17,060 nt of DNA from Candidatus Babelota bacterium (GCA_003174035.1 PRDV01000081.1:1-17060), one strand, 5' to 3'. Positions 6,602 to 13,999 are shown, counted from the first letter of the stretch. Made by a program: numbers and translations. Notes: generated by a model from the letters alone, not told the origin.

Positions 6602-6624
6602 GGCGCTCACTTTCTGTGAGCGCC
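6602..6624 (+). repeat. Perfect 9-bp stem-loop between cluster genes 3 and 4
   Basis: GGCGCTCAC (6602-6610) and GTGAGCGCC (6616-6624) pair fully around TTTCT. There is no T-run, so it is unlikely to stop transcription fully. In a 54-base gap between co-directional genes it could stabilise or process the upstream mRNA. The core GCTCAC recurs in the terminator at 3295. Confidence 0.7.
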
Positions 6625-6647
6625 GCTCATAGAGTAAGGTGTTTCTC

Positions 6648-8081
6648 ATGATAAGAATACTATCTGTTATGGTAATTGTATCACCGTTGAGCATGCTCAA
6701 CGGGATGGATTTGACGTCTTCGACGCCTATTTTAGGAATGCCCGGTAGAGGCGGGGCACCGCTGCCATCTGGCACGGGCATACCCGCTGGTGTGCACATT
6801 AGAGATGCTTTGCTCTATCTAGTTAAGAATAATTCTATTGATTTAATCCCTACATTTATTGATGAACATAGAACTTATTTAGCCGAGCATCCAGAATGGC
6901 TTGATAAGCAGTTTCCAGATTCAGGAAATACGATTCTGCATCATGCAGTAATCTACACCGATATAGCGATATTTAAATATCTGGTTGAAGCTGGCGCCCG
7001 TTATGATATTAAAAATAAGATGGGTAAAACAGTAGAAGACTCAATAAAGGATTTTCCTCAGTTCCAGGCGGTGATAGCTGAGGCAAAAAAACGAGCGGCT
7101 GAGGCCGAGGCAGAGGGAATGGAACAAGACCGTACTTTTGGTCAGTTCCATCCCAACGAATACGCGGTATGGCAAGCTGGAGAAGCTTTTGTAAACGGAA
7201 AAGGAACGCTGGAAGAATTTGTTGCTACTTTTAAAAAATCACCAGACCTCATGATAGAGTATAAACCGGGTATAACACTACGCGACCTTCTTAATGAATA
7301 TGTAGAACAGGGTGGGCCGAATCAGGAAAAATTTAAACAGCTGAAAGAGATTGTTGATAAGTACCTGTCAACGGGAGAAGCAGAACTGCCAACCCATAAA
7401 CCCGTTTCAGTGCCTTCAACGGTCACTGTCGTTCCTCGTCATCCTGGGGGAGGGGATCCACGCGAGTGGTTTAGGAGGCAGCATCCAGCTGTGGCAGCAT
7501 TATTAGATGCATTGAAAACATATGATAATCTGCGCAATGAAAAGCCGCTACTTGCTTTTTTAACGGGTAATCAACTTCCAGACAAAGATTTTAAACTTTC
7601 TCCCTTACATAAGATGCCAGTGACCCAGATTGGGGTAGATAGAACTATTCTGGAAGTCTTTTACCAGGTAAATGATCGCATAGCGCAGCTTGAAGAGAAG
7701 AAAGCAGATAGAGTGGAAGAAGCTTTTTATAAAGCGGTGTGTCAGAGCGAGAAGCGCGTGGGAAGAGCAGAACCTAGTAAAGAAACATTAAGAATAGCCG
7801 CACGTGCCCACCGGTCGCGAACCGGAGCGATAGCTCAAGGAGTGGCTGAGCCTGCACCAATACCTGGTCGAGAACCGCGACCTCTGGCTCCTGATACGGG
7901 GCATGGAGGGCCAGGGCCTGTTGTAAGACCGCCTGTCACACCACCGACACCATCGGGCACAATGAAGAAAAAAGGTATGCCTGTGGTTACTAAACTGGCA
8001 CTTGGACTTGCAGCCAGTGCGATTCTGGTTGTTGCCGTGCGACAGTATTTAAAATATCGTGAGCATAATAACGTTAGATAA
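6648..8081 (+). CDS. Secreted cluster protein 4: ankyrin unit, two 'HP' modules, linker, C-terminal membrane segment
   Basis: This encodes 477 residues. The ATG at 6648 is chosen over the GTG at 6639, which lies inside the Shine-Dalgarno (TAAGGTG). Signal peptide about 1-19. Residues 31-48 hold the Gly/Pro-rich 'APLPSG' type spacer seen in sisters. The ankyrin unit is about 67-148 (HPEWLDKQ 81-88, SGNTILHHAVIYTD 92-105, GARYDIKNKMGKTVED); it is very like that of the RBR protein. Two copies of the 'HP' module follow, around 163-238 (FHPNEYAVWQAGEAF) and 271-348 (QHPAVAALLDAL). A segment AFYKAVCQSEKRVGRAE (359-375) resembles FERAISESVGRAERNLA in the RBR protein. Linker 398-438, then MKKKG, hydrophobic segment 445-464 and YLKYREHNNVR. 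It shares everything with the RBR protein except the RBR module itself. No catalytic motif. Likely in one operon with the genes either side. Confidence 0.87.
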   Translation: MIRILSVMVIVSPLSMLNGMDLTSSTPILGMPGRGGAPLPSGTGIPAGVHIRDALLYLVKNNSIDLIPTFIDEHRTYLAEHPEWLDKQFPDSGNTILHHAVIYTDIAIFKYLVEAGARYDIKNKMGKTVEDSIKDFPQFQAVIAEAKKRAAEAEAEGMEQDRTFGQFHPNEYAVWQAGEAFVNGKGTLEEFVATFKKSPDLMIEYKPGITLRDLLNEYVEQGGPNQEKFKQLKEIVDKYLSTGEAELPTHKPVSVPSTVTVVPRHPGGGDPREWFRRQHPAVAALLDALKTYDNLRNEKPLLAFLTGNQLPDKDFKLSPLHKMPVTQIGVDRTILEVFYQVNDRIAQLEEKKADRVEEAFYKAVCQSEKRVGRAEPSKETLRIAARAHRSRTGAIAQGVAEPAPIPGREPRPLAPDTGHGGPGPVVRPPVTPPTPSGTMKKKGMPVVTKLALGLAASAILVVAVRQYLKYREHNNVR

Positions 8082-8107
8082 GCACAGATTACGCGGGGGA
8101 AATAAGC

Positions 8108-9262
8108 ATGATAAGGAAGATCATTGTTTTTGTTATGTATAGCGCGGGGGCTCTTGGCGCGCAGTATGACTGGACTAATCTCCAAAATAGGGGGCCCATC
8201 CAGCATCGTGGGGGAGGATTTTTGTCACAGCCACCGGTGTCATCAGGTTATCAGTTACCTAGGGGATCACATGTCAGGAGGCCAACGCCTTTTCCTCCCG
8301 GGGCAGATGGGATGGTTGCTGATATGCCTCAGCCTTCGCTTACTGATCCACATGCCAAAGTGGATAACGAATCATTGATTGAGCTTGCGCGATCTCTCAA
8401 GTTTTCTGAGATTCAACCATGCATAGAAGCACACGAATCATTTTTTGCCCAAAACCCCGATTGGCTGAATGTGCAAACAGAGCACGGGAAAAATACACTT
8501 TTGCATTATGTGGTCATGGCGGGAGAGTTAGAGTTATTTACCTATTTAGTCGGACGCGGAGCACGAACAACTATTGCCAATGAAGCGAACCAAACAGTTG
8601 CCCAGCTTGCACATCTTAAGCCAACAGAGGATTTTAGCAATGTGCTGAGTGGTCACGTGCCAGCTACTGGTCATCAGGTGCAATCGGTCAGATCCGAACC
8701 GATGCCGAGGGCTTCACGAAGCGACGATGATCATGTATTTACGTTAGAGCATTTTACAACAACTAATGATCGTCAACGACAAGAATTTGATGAGCAGCAT
8801 CCTCAAGAGGTTGCTTTAATGCAAGCTGTGCTTGATTACGTTAATAATCGAAGCGCAAATTTTGATGGGATCACTCGTTGCATCGAAGCAGGAGCTAACT
8901 ATAATTGCGTATTACCGACAGGGATTTCGATTAGAGGGCGCATCAATGTTCTTGCGGCAAATGGTGGTCGTTTTGCTTCAAGGTTCCAGGCAGTAAAAGC
9001 TGCATGTCAGGCAGGCTCTGTGCAACCACCAGTAGGTGTTGTTCCGCCAGTGGTGACTCATCCAGTATTGACCCCAGGATTGCCTATACAACAGGGAGGA
9101 CCAGCCGGACCGATGCCACCTCTCGTGGTTAAGCGGGGACATTCGAAAGCAGGACTTATAGTTCTTGGCTGTGTTGGCACTGCTGCAGAAATTTATCTGC
9201 TCGTAATGCTTGCACGGTGGTATAACCGAAATAAGCAAAAACGAGCAATCGCCGCTAATTAA
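8108..9262 (+). CDS. Secreted cluster protein 5: ankyrin unit, 'HP' module, linker, C-terminal membrane segment
   Basis: This encodes 384 residues. The ATG follows GGGGGA with 7 bases between and lies only 26 bases after the previous stop, which suggests co-transcription. Signal peptide 1-18 (MIRKIIVFVMYSAGALGA). Residues 28-80 are Gly/Pro-rich. The ankyrin unit is about 98-180 (QNPDWLNVQ 115-123, KNTLLHYVVMAGELELFTYLVGRGA). The 'HP' module is about 222-300 (EQHPQEVALMQAVLDYV, then LPTGISIRGRI and RFQAVKAAC). Linker 303-340 is Pro/Val/Gly-rich, then VVKRGHSK, a hydrophobic stretch 348-368 and RWYNRNKQKR. Order and content match the preceding gene minus one 'HP' module, so the two probably arose by duplication. 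One ankyrin unit alone is too short for a usual ankyrin solenoid. Function unknown. Confidence 0.87.
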   Translation: MIRKIIVFVMYSAGALGAQYDWTNLQNRGPIQHRGGGFLSQPPVSSGYQLPRGSHVRRPTPFPPGADGMVADMPQPSLTDPHAKVDNESLIELARSLKFSEIQPCIEAHESFFAQNPDWLNVQTEHGKNTLLHYVVMAGELELFTYLVGRGARTTIANEANQTVAQLAHLKPTEDFSNVLSGHVPATGHQVQSVRSEPMPRASRSDDDHVFTLEHFTTTNDRQRQEFDEQHPQEVALMQAVLDYVNNRSANFDGITRCIEAGANYNCVLPTGISIRGRINVLAANGGRFASRFQAVKAACQAGSVQPPVGVVPPVVTHPVLTPGLPIQQGGPAGPMPPLVVKRGHSKAGLIVLGCVGTAAEIYLLVMLARWYNRNKQKRAIAAN

Positions 9263-9291
9263 AATCCCAGCGTTGCAGTTTTCCGAACCTT

Positions 9292-9320
9292 TTGAATGCG
9301 CTCTCCTTTTGTGCTACATT
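9292..9320 (+). promoter_or_regulatory. Promoter for cluster genes 6-7
   Basis: TTGAAT (9292-9297) is separated by 17 bases from TACATT (9315-9320), which has the extended -10 TG at 9312-9313. The start codon at 9371 is 50 bases downstream. This is the clearest two-part promoter in the cluster. Confidence 0.55.
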
Positions 9321-9370
9321 ATCATATAACACAATGAATTACTGCTAACTATGACTGAAGGATATATGCT

Positions 9371-11143
9371 ATGGTTATGATTATGATGAAATTACTCGTA
9401 CTTTGTTTGTTAGGCAGTAGCCTTGGTGCTTCGGAGGCGGGGAATCCCATCGGTGCCTTTATTGACGACGCCGGTGGCTTTTTTCGCAATCTTGTAGGCG
9501 CTGCTCCTGCAGGGGCTGCTAGAGCGCCTCAACCCTCTGGTGCGCCACAGCCATCGGGCCAAGCGAGTCCGGCTCGCGCTCCTCAACAAATGGGCCGCAT
9601 AGTTATTAACAATGACCGGGATTTGGATACATTTATTAGTGAGTTTTTGCCAGACCTTGATCAAACTTTTACAGAGCGGCAATTACCAGACTTTGTGGTG
9701 ACACCGCTTATGGTTTTAACTGAGAACCAAGGTCAGATTATACGACAACTGTATGCTGAATCGCGCGAGGGAGAAGGGCCTGCACAGTTTAACAATTTTG
9801 TTACCGCGCTTGATCTTTTTAAGAAAGATGTAAAAACGGGACTGAGCGAGTATAGGAGCTTGCCAAGAAACCAAAGAGCTAGTTATACATGGCAACTTAC
9901 CCAGAGTTTACAACCTGTTTTGCTTTCGCTTCAAAATTTACCTGCAAGTAGAGCATTTATTGATGCGGTGCAGGCACGCATAACTGCGACCCGCGCTGCA
10001 GCTGTTTCGCGAGCTGCGGGCTCAGTAGGGGTTGTACTTACCGATCAAGAGGCTGATCAATTTGCGCGAGCAGCTATGGAACGCGCTCGGCCATCGGCAC
10101 AAGCTGCTAACCCAGTCCAGACTGATCCAGTCAGGACTGCAGCTGTAGGTGCTGCATCATGGTTTTCAAGGCACGGGGTACAGCTTACCCCGCAACAAGT
10201 TGAGCAAGCAGTCCAGGACATTCAAGGGGGCAGGCACCTGCAGGTTCTTAACCAGTATCAGGCAGAGTTGGCTGCTGTAGCGCAGCGGCAAGGAAGCTCC
10301 CTTACACAACAAGATATCGCCCAGATAGCGGCGGGAGGACTCGTAAAGGCTGACGGTGAGCCTACGGATTTAGCTGACCGAGTGGCTGAGGAATTAAGTG
10401 GTGCTGGAGTACCTCTTGCAGCCGAGCAACTGGCAGAAATTTCTCAGAATGGACTGAACCGGCGGCAAATGACGCAGATTGCTCGACAAGCCTTTCTTGC
10501 CCAGCAGCTAGGAGGCGCAGCGGGAATTCCAGGGTTAGGAAGCCTTTTAGGAATGCCGCAGGCTCCTCAAGGGCCATTTCCTATCAACGATGGGACCCTT
10601 CAAAATTTTACTCAGAATGATCTCTTTTTGGCAGCCTATGAAGGTAAGATGAATACGCTTACTCATTTTGTGCAGCAGTACCCTCGGTTATTTGATACCG
10701 TTAGAGACCCATCCGGTGCTACCCCGCTTGTATACTCAGCGTGGGGCTATCGTAAAGGGAATGTTGATGCAGAAAAAGCTTTCATTCACTTGCTTAAAGC
10801 TGGTGCAAACATGAGGGTGCAATACGGTAATGATATTCTTGAGGAAGCTCTGAAGCAAAAAGATAAGGATCCCCTTGTAGATGCACGCACGGTTCGTCTG
10901 AATCAGATTATACAACAGTTTAAGGCGAATCCTCAAGCGCAGATAGATCCTGCACCGGCACCTACGGTGAATGGATTTAATTGGAAGAAATGGCTTGGTA
11001 TCGGTGCCGGAGTTACCGTCGGTGGGATGGTTTTGTTTAAACTCTTGCAGATGCAGAGGGTGCGCCAAGCGGCTGCCCCTCAACCAACGGTAGCTCGACC
11101 AACAACGGCTGCTCCATCAGCAACGCAAGCTAATCCGTCCTAA
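9371..11143 (+). CDS. Secreted cluster protein 6: helical-repeat protein with ankyrin-like unit and C-terminal membrane segment
   Basis: This encodes 590 residues. The ATG at 9371 lies 8 bases after GAAGGA; in-frame ATGs at 9377, 9383 and 9386 are less well spaced. Signal peptide 1-20 (LLVLCLLGSSLGA). Residues 51-65 hold the double PQPSG spacer. Residues 75-380 are mostly predicted helix. Within them a degenerate motif V-x-L-T-x-Q recurs at 221 (VVLTDQEADQFARAA), 270 (VQLTPQQVEQAVQDI), 309 (SSLTQQDIAQIAAGG) and 347 (VPLAAEQLAEISQNG). The ankyrin-like unit is about 413-518 (DLFLAAYEGKMNTLTHFVQQ, ATPLVYSAWGY, AFIHLLKAGANM). Residues 535-563 are the anchor (NGFNWKKWLG, hydrophobic, LLQMQRVR). 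Unlike its sisters it has a further ~25-residue Ala/Pro/Thr tail after the segment. No enzyme motif. It forms a two-gene unit with the next gene (20-base gap). Confidence 0.85.
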   Translation: MVMIMMKLLVLCLLGSSLGASEAGNPIGAFIDDAGGFFRNLVGAAPAGAARAPQPSGAPQPSGQASPARAPQQMGRIVINNDRDLDTFISEFLPDLDQTFTERQLPDFVVTPLMVLTENQGQIIRQLYAESREGEGPAQFNNFVTALDLFKKDVKTGLSEYRSLPRNQRASYTWQLTQSLQPVLLSLQNLPASRAFIDAVQARITATRAAAVSRAAGSVGVVLTDQEADQFARAAMERARPSAQAANPVQTDPVRTAAVGAASWFSRHGVQLTPQQVEQAVQDIQGGRHLQVLNQYQAELAAVAQRQGSSLTQQDIAQIAAGGLVKADGEPTDLADRVAEELSGAGVPLAAEQLAEISQNGLNRRQMTQIARQAFLAQQLGGAAGIPGLGSLLGMPQAPQGPFPINDGTLQNFTQNDLFLAAYEGKMNTLTHFVQQYPRLFDTVRDPSGATPLVYSAWGYRKGNVDAEKAFIHLLKAGANMRVQYGNDILEEALKQKDKDPLVDARTVRLNQIIQQFKANPQAQIDPAPAPTVNGFNWKKWLGIGAGVTVGGMVLFKLLQMQRVRQAAAPQPTVARPTTAAPSATQANPS

Positions 11144-11163
11144 TAAGATTGAAGGTATGTATA

Positions 11164-12615
11164 ATGGTTAAAAAATTACTTACTTACTCAGCCCTGCTCG
11201 GATGCGGTGCTTTATCTCTTGCTATGGATCCTAGATTAGGCGCACCAAGGCCATCAGGATCACCGCTACCGGCCGGAGTGTTAGCTGGAGCTCCTCAAAG
11301 CCTGGCACCGCGACCTTCAGGCGAACCCCGAGCGTCAGGTATGCCACCCGCAGCAATGTCGCCTGCTCAACCAGTTACCTTGCCTTCCAAGGCAGTGGTT
11401 GACCGCGCCAAAAGAACGCAAGACTTTTTCGCTGAATTAAGAAAAGACTATCCCATGGATTCTACGGTGAAGAATATGCTTACCAATGATCCTTGGCTAT
11501 TGAATGTGCGAGATTCTTCTCGATTTGGCGGGAACAAATTGGCTATTTATGTCGTTATTGACGAATGGATGAGTAGATTAACTGAGTATGACACTTATGT
11601 CTATGACTCTAATGATTTTGCGCTCGAAGAAAATTATCAAGGTCGCCAGCATCGAAAAATTTTCCAGCATATGCTGAGCCTCGGTGCTAACGATGCACTC
11701 TTTAAGCAAAATCTCAATGAATTACGTTCCTATCTTATGGATCGAGATGAATGCAGATCGCTTATTGATGATTTTAAACATCATTTTTTGGTTCAATGGC
11801 ACGATAGGTTTTCCGTTGCTCAGGATTCAGCTCATGATTCAGGCGATGAAGATAGTGGTGAGGAAGCAAGAGAACGCGCCCCAGTGCCGTCAACCCCACA
11901 ACCGAACGCGTCTGCGCCTGGATTGTCAGATGATCAAAAAGCACAATTAGTGCTTGATATATTTGCAACCATCAAATCTGCTGATATAGCTGAAGCGCAG
12001 CGATTGCTGAACGCACATCCATGGCTTGTTAATGCAGAGTTGGGTGATGAACCACTGTTATTTACTACGGCCTACGAGGCCTGTAATCAAAGATATTTGC
12101 ATTATGCTGGTCCCGCAGGGGATATGCAACAAGTGTATGCGAGGCAAGATAAATTAAAAGAACTTTTTTCTTTGTTCCTTCTCAAGGGTGCTGATTCATC
12201 GAAGAAAGCGGCGAGGCTTACCTCTTTTGGCACCAGACAATCTACGGAAGAATACTTGAGCGGTCGTGTAAGAAGTGCATTTATGGCTGAGCTGTTGCAG
12301 GATCTTAATGATTCCCGGGCAAACAGACAGCAACTTTTGGCCCGCTATCCTGCGCTAGATGAATCGGCACAAGCTCAACAGCAGCAAGCTCGTTCAGGTC
12401 AAGAAAGACGCCCAGCCGGTCCTATGGCAGTTAGACCAACTCTGCCGGCGCGTCCCGCACCGCGAACGGTAGTACAAAAAAGTTTTTGGCGCAGTTGGAA
12501 ACCTTGGGCTATAGGTGGTGCTACACTTCTAGTTGCAGCGGGCGCGTGGTATTATAAATACCGCTATAATAGGCCGCCGGTTGAAATTGATTTGGATGAT
12601 GAGGATGATAGCTGA
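11164..12615 (+). CDS. Secreted cluster protein 7: two degenerate ankyrin-like units, linker, C-terminal membrane segment, acidic tail
   Basis: This encodes 483 residues. The ATG at 11164 follows GAAGGTATGTATA, nearly the same leader as the RBR gene; the TTG at 11149 would put that ribosome site inside the gene. Signal peptide 1-20 (LLGCGALSLA). LLGC loosely resembles a lipobox, but cleavage at SLA before Met21 looks more normal. Residues 25-66 carry PRPSG-type repeats. Two related helical units follow, about 104-205 (MLTNDPWLLNVRD, IFQHMLSLGAND) and 276-380 (LLNAHPWLVNAEL, LFSLFLLKGADSS). They look like a stretched ankyrin-like unit in duplicate, separated by an acidic Ser/Asp/Glu stretch (219-236). 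Gln/Arg/Pro linker 400-436. The anchor is VVQKSFWRSWKPW, hydrophobic to about 461, then YYKYRYNR. The acidic end (DLDDEDDS) overlaps the convergent pseudouridine synthase gene. Function unknown. Confidence 0.85.
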   Translation: MVKKLLTYSALLGCGALSLAMDPRLGAPRPSGSPLPAGVLAGAPQSLAPRPSGEPRASGMPPAAMSPAQPVTLPSKAVVDRAKRTQDFFAELRKDYPMDSTVKNMLTNDPWLLNVRDSSRFGGNKLAIYVVIDEWMSRLTEYDTYVYDSNDFALEENYQGRQHRKIFQHMLSLGANDALFKQNLNELRSYLMDRDECRSLIDDFKHHFLVQWHDRFSVAQDSAHDSGDEDSGEEARERAPVPSTPQPNASAPGLSDDQKAQLVLDIFATIKSADIAEAQRLLNAHPWLVNAELGDEPLLFTTAYEACNQRYLHYAGPAGDMQQVYARQDKLKELFSLFLLKGADSSKKAARLTSFGTRQSTEEYLSGRVRSAFMAELLQDLNDSRANRQQLLARYPALDESAQAQQQQARSGQERRPAGPMAVRPTLPARPAPRTVVQKSFWRSWKPWAIGGATLLVAAGAWYYKYRYNRPPVEIDLDDEDDS

Positions 12616-13517
12616 TCACACTCACTTTGCACAAGCCTTTTAATATCCTCTGGCATGTCGTAAGAGAACGAAAAATACTTGTCTTTATACGTAAATGCTA
12701 TCTGGTGGGCATGAAGTGCTTGTCGTCTTATTGCCCCATGCTCGGTGCCATAGGTTGTATCCCCGACAATAGGATGCCCAATGGCTGCACAGTGTACTCG
12801 TATCTGGTGTGTACGCCCCGTAACCGGCTTCAATTCTAAGAGGGCCATATCATGGAATTGTTCTCTTACCTTATACTTAGTAAGAGCAGCTCGAGCATAA
12901 GGCACATCGGCTGCCATTTTATGCTTATATTTGGGGTCTCGTCCTATACTAAAATCTATGCTTCCCTCTCGTTCTGGCATACCCATTACTAACGCAAGAT
13001 AAGTCTTTTCAATCAAGCGATGCTGAAAGAGCTCTGAAAGATTCTTGTGCGCGATGTTATTTCGTGCTACCAATAAAATGCCTGATGTATCTTTATCAAG
13101 CCGATGTACGATGCCAGGGCGGCCAACGTCGCCAACGCTTTTAAGCTCATGAAATTGATGGATGAGCCAATCTACCAAACTGACAGTCTGATCATATTTG
13201 TTGGGAGCATGCACTACGAGTCCGGCAGGCTTATAAATCACCAAAAAATCATCATGCTCATACACCAACTTCACCCCAAGATCTTCTGCGGGTAAGGGTA
13301 ATGCTCCTTGTAACCTAACAGCAGGGAACCTAATTTCCAACTGATCTCCAACCCGTACCTGAATGCTTGGTTTCTTAACCAAACCTCCATTAATTACAAC
13401 ACATTGCTGGTCTATGAGTTGTTGGAAATAGGTACGGGAATAGTCGGGATACTGCTCGGTAAGTGCCCGGTCTATTCTTTGATAATCTGCTGTGCATATA
13501 AACGTCTTGCTATCCAT
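12564..13517 (-). CDS. rluD: RluA/RluD-family 23S rRNA pseudouridine synthase
   Basis: This encodes 317 residues from the ATG at 13517; an upstream in-frame TTG (13532) is less likely. It isomerises uridines to pseudouridine in RNA, for RluD in the helix 69 loop of 23S rRNA, and acts in the cytoplasm. Residues about 12-65 form an S4 RNA-binding domain (RIDRALTEQYPDYSRT, VVINGGLVKKPSIQVRVGD). The catalytic domain follows: YKPAGLVVH (95-103), HRLDKDTSG (138-146) with catalytic D141, KTYLALVMG (171-179), and GRTHQIRVH (234-242). The length fits RluD, which is about 320 residues in other bacteria. Members of this family (RluA, RluC, RluD) are hard to separate by eye, so the symbol is provisional. 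The C-terminal run of Ser residues (304-308) is read from the strand opposite the acidic tail of cluster protein 7; the genes overlap tail to tail by 52 bases. The Shine-Dalgarno is weak. Confidence 0.93.
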   Translation of the reverse strand: MDSKTFICTADYQRIDRALTEQYPDYSRTYFQQLIDQQCVVINGGLVKKPSIQVRVGDQLEIRFPAVRLQGALPLPAEDLGVKLVYEHDDFLVIYKPAGLVVHAPNKYDQTVSLVDWLIHQFHELKSVGDVGRPGIVHRLDKDTSGILLVARNNIAHKNLSELFQHRLIEKTYLALVMGMPEREGSIDFSIGRDPKYKHKMAADVPYARAALTKYKVREQFHDMALLELKPVTGRTHQIRVHCAAIGHPIVGDTTYGTEHGAIRRQALHAHQIAFTYKDKYFSFSYDMPEDIKRLVQSECDQLSSSSSKSISTGGLL

Positions 13518-13585
13518 ATTATTCTTTTTCAAGCTTTGTGCTTCACTGATTTTATCATTTGATGCGCCCTTTAACTATTTTCCGA

Positions 13586-13730
13586 TCACACTGTATGTTT
13601 GAGCCGATATTCGAGGGTAGGGCCCCTCGATATAGGCGAGTTCAGTGTGGAAAGGGGGTACCAGGGGGAAATTCCCATGGCCGCGGGTTTGCAAAGGGCC
13701 CGCGGAGAGGACCTTGCTCTTGCCGAAGGC
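13586..13730. ncRNA. Candidate structured RNA (GC-rich, several strong stems, possible pseudoknot)
   Basis: A GC-rich block sits between AT-rich flanks. Outer stem: CACACTG (13587-13593) with CAGTGTG (13643-13649), extended by a T-G pair on the plus strand. Inside it, GCC (13603-13605) with GGC (13635-13637), a G-A mismatch, ATAT with ATAT, one bulged T, then CGAGGG (13612-13617) with CCCTCG (13624-13629). A second stem is CCGCGGG (13681-13687) with CCCGCGG (13699-13705). Its loop GCAAAGG (13691-13697) can pair with CCTTGC (13712-13717), giving an H-type pseudoknot with loops TTT and AGAGGA. The strand is undecided. The G-A and G-U positions and pseudoknot loop sizes favour plus. A perfect TATAAT on the minus strand at its edge favours a leader of the pseudouridine synthase gene. 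I do not recognise an Rfam family. Confidence 0.45.
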
Positions 13731-13744
13731 ATTCATATATTTTT

Positions 13745-13750
13745 ATTATA
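13745..13750 (-). promoter_or_regulatory. Perfect -10 (TATAAT) on the minus strand
   Basis: The minus strand reads CATTG-TATAAT-AAAAATA. A start about 7 bases later would fall near 13738, exactly at the edge of the GC-rich block, and the transcript would run through it into the pseudouridine synthase gene. No clear -35 is visible, and the region is AT-rich, so chance is possible. Confidence 0.35.
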
Positions 13751-13853
13751 CAATGAAAATTGATATTTATATACTCCAAATTAATTAAAACAAAATAAGG
13801 GACGCTCCTCTTTTTCTGACATTCCGCACCCCAGATAAGCACAACACATTTTT

Positions 13854-13882
13854 TTGAAAAAAGCCGGCAATTATGTGATAAT
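13854..13882 (+). promoter_or_regulatory. Strong promoter for the 26-codon ORF
   Basis: TTGAAA (13854-13859), a 17-base spacer and GATAAT (13877-13882), with an extended -10 TG at 13874-13875. Both hexamers match the consensus at 5 of 6. Transcription would start near 13889, just before a purine-rich ribosome-binding region. Confidence 0.6.
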
Positions 13883-13918
13883 TTTGCACTTATAACAAAG
13901 GAGGAGGGAAGAGGTGAA

Positions 13919-13999
13919 ATGGTGTTAAAAGCGCTTGATCCACATAATTACGGACTATTTGCTGGGATAGGTTGCAAATTAGGAAGCAGATATAAATAA
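13919..13999 (+). CDS. Candidate small protein, 26 residues
   Basis: The ATG is preceded by an exceptionally purine-rich stretch (13897-13914) containing AAAGGAGGAGGG and AGAGG, and by a good promoter. The frame runs 26 codons to TAA. The protein starts MVLKALDPHNYGLF and ends KLGSRYK; it has one Cys, a basic end and no membrane helix. I recognise no family. After the stop all frames close quickly, so it could be a true small protein, a leader peptide, or the surviving 5' end of a decayed gene. The promoter and ribosome site are the real evidence; coding potential from 26 codons alone is slight. Confidence 0.45.
   Translation: MVLKALDPHNYGLFAGIGCKLGSRYK

Noticed and set aside
11194..11199. 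Lipobox at Cys14 of cluster protein 7
   Set aside because: LLGC has Leu at -2, which is unusual, and a normal signal peptidase I site (SLA before Met21) follows; none of the sister proteins has a lipobox.
13586..13730. tmRNA, RNase P RNA, 6S or SRP RNA
   Set aside because: A GAGCCGATATT string recalls 6S RNA, but the block folds into local hairpins rather than one long rod with a central bubble, and the conserved motifs of tmRNA, RNase P and SRP RNAs are absent on both strands.
13559..13756. 65-codon plus-strand frame across the GC-rich block
   Set aside because: Its composition (Arg, Gly, Pro, Cys) simply reads the GC-rich stems, there is no ribosome site, and the pairing pattern explains the sequence better.
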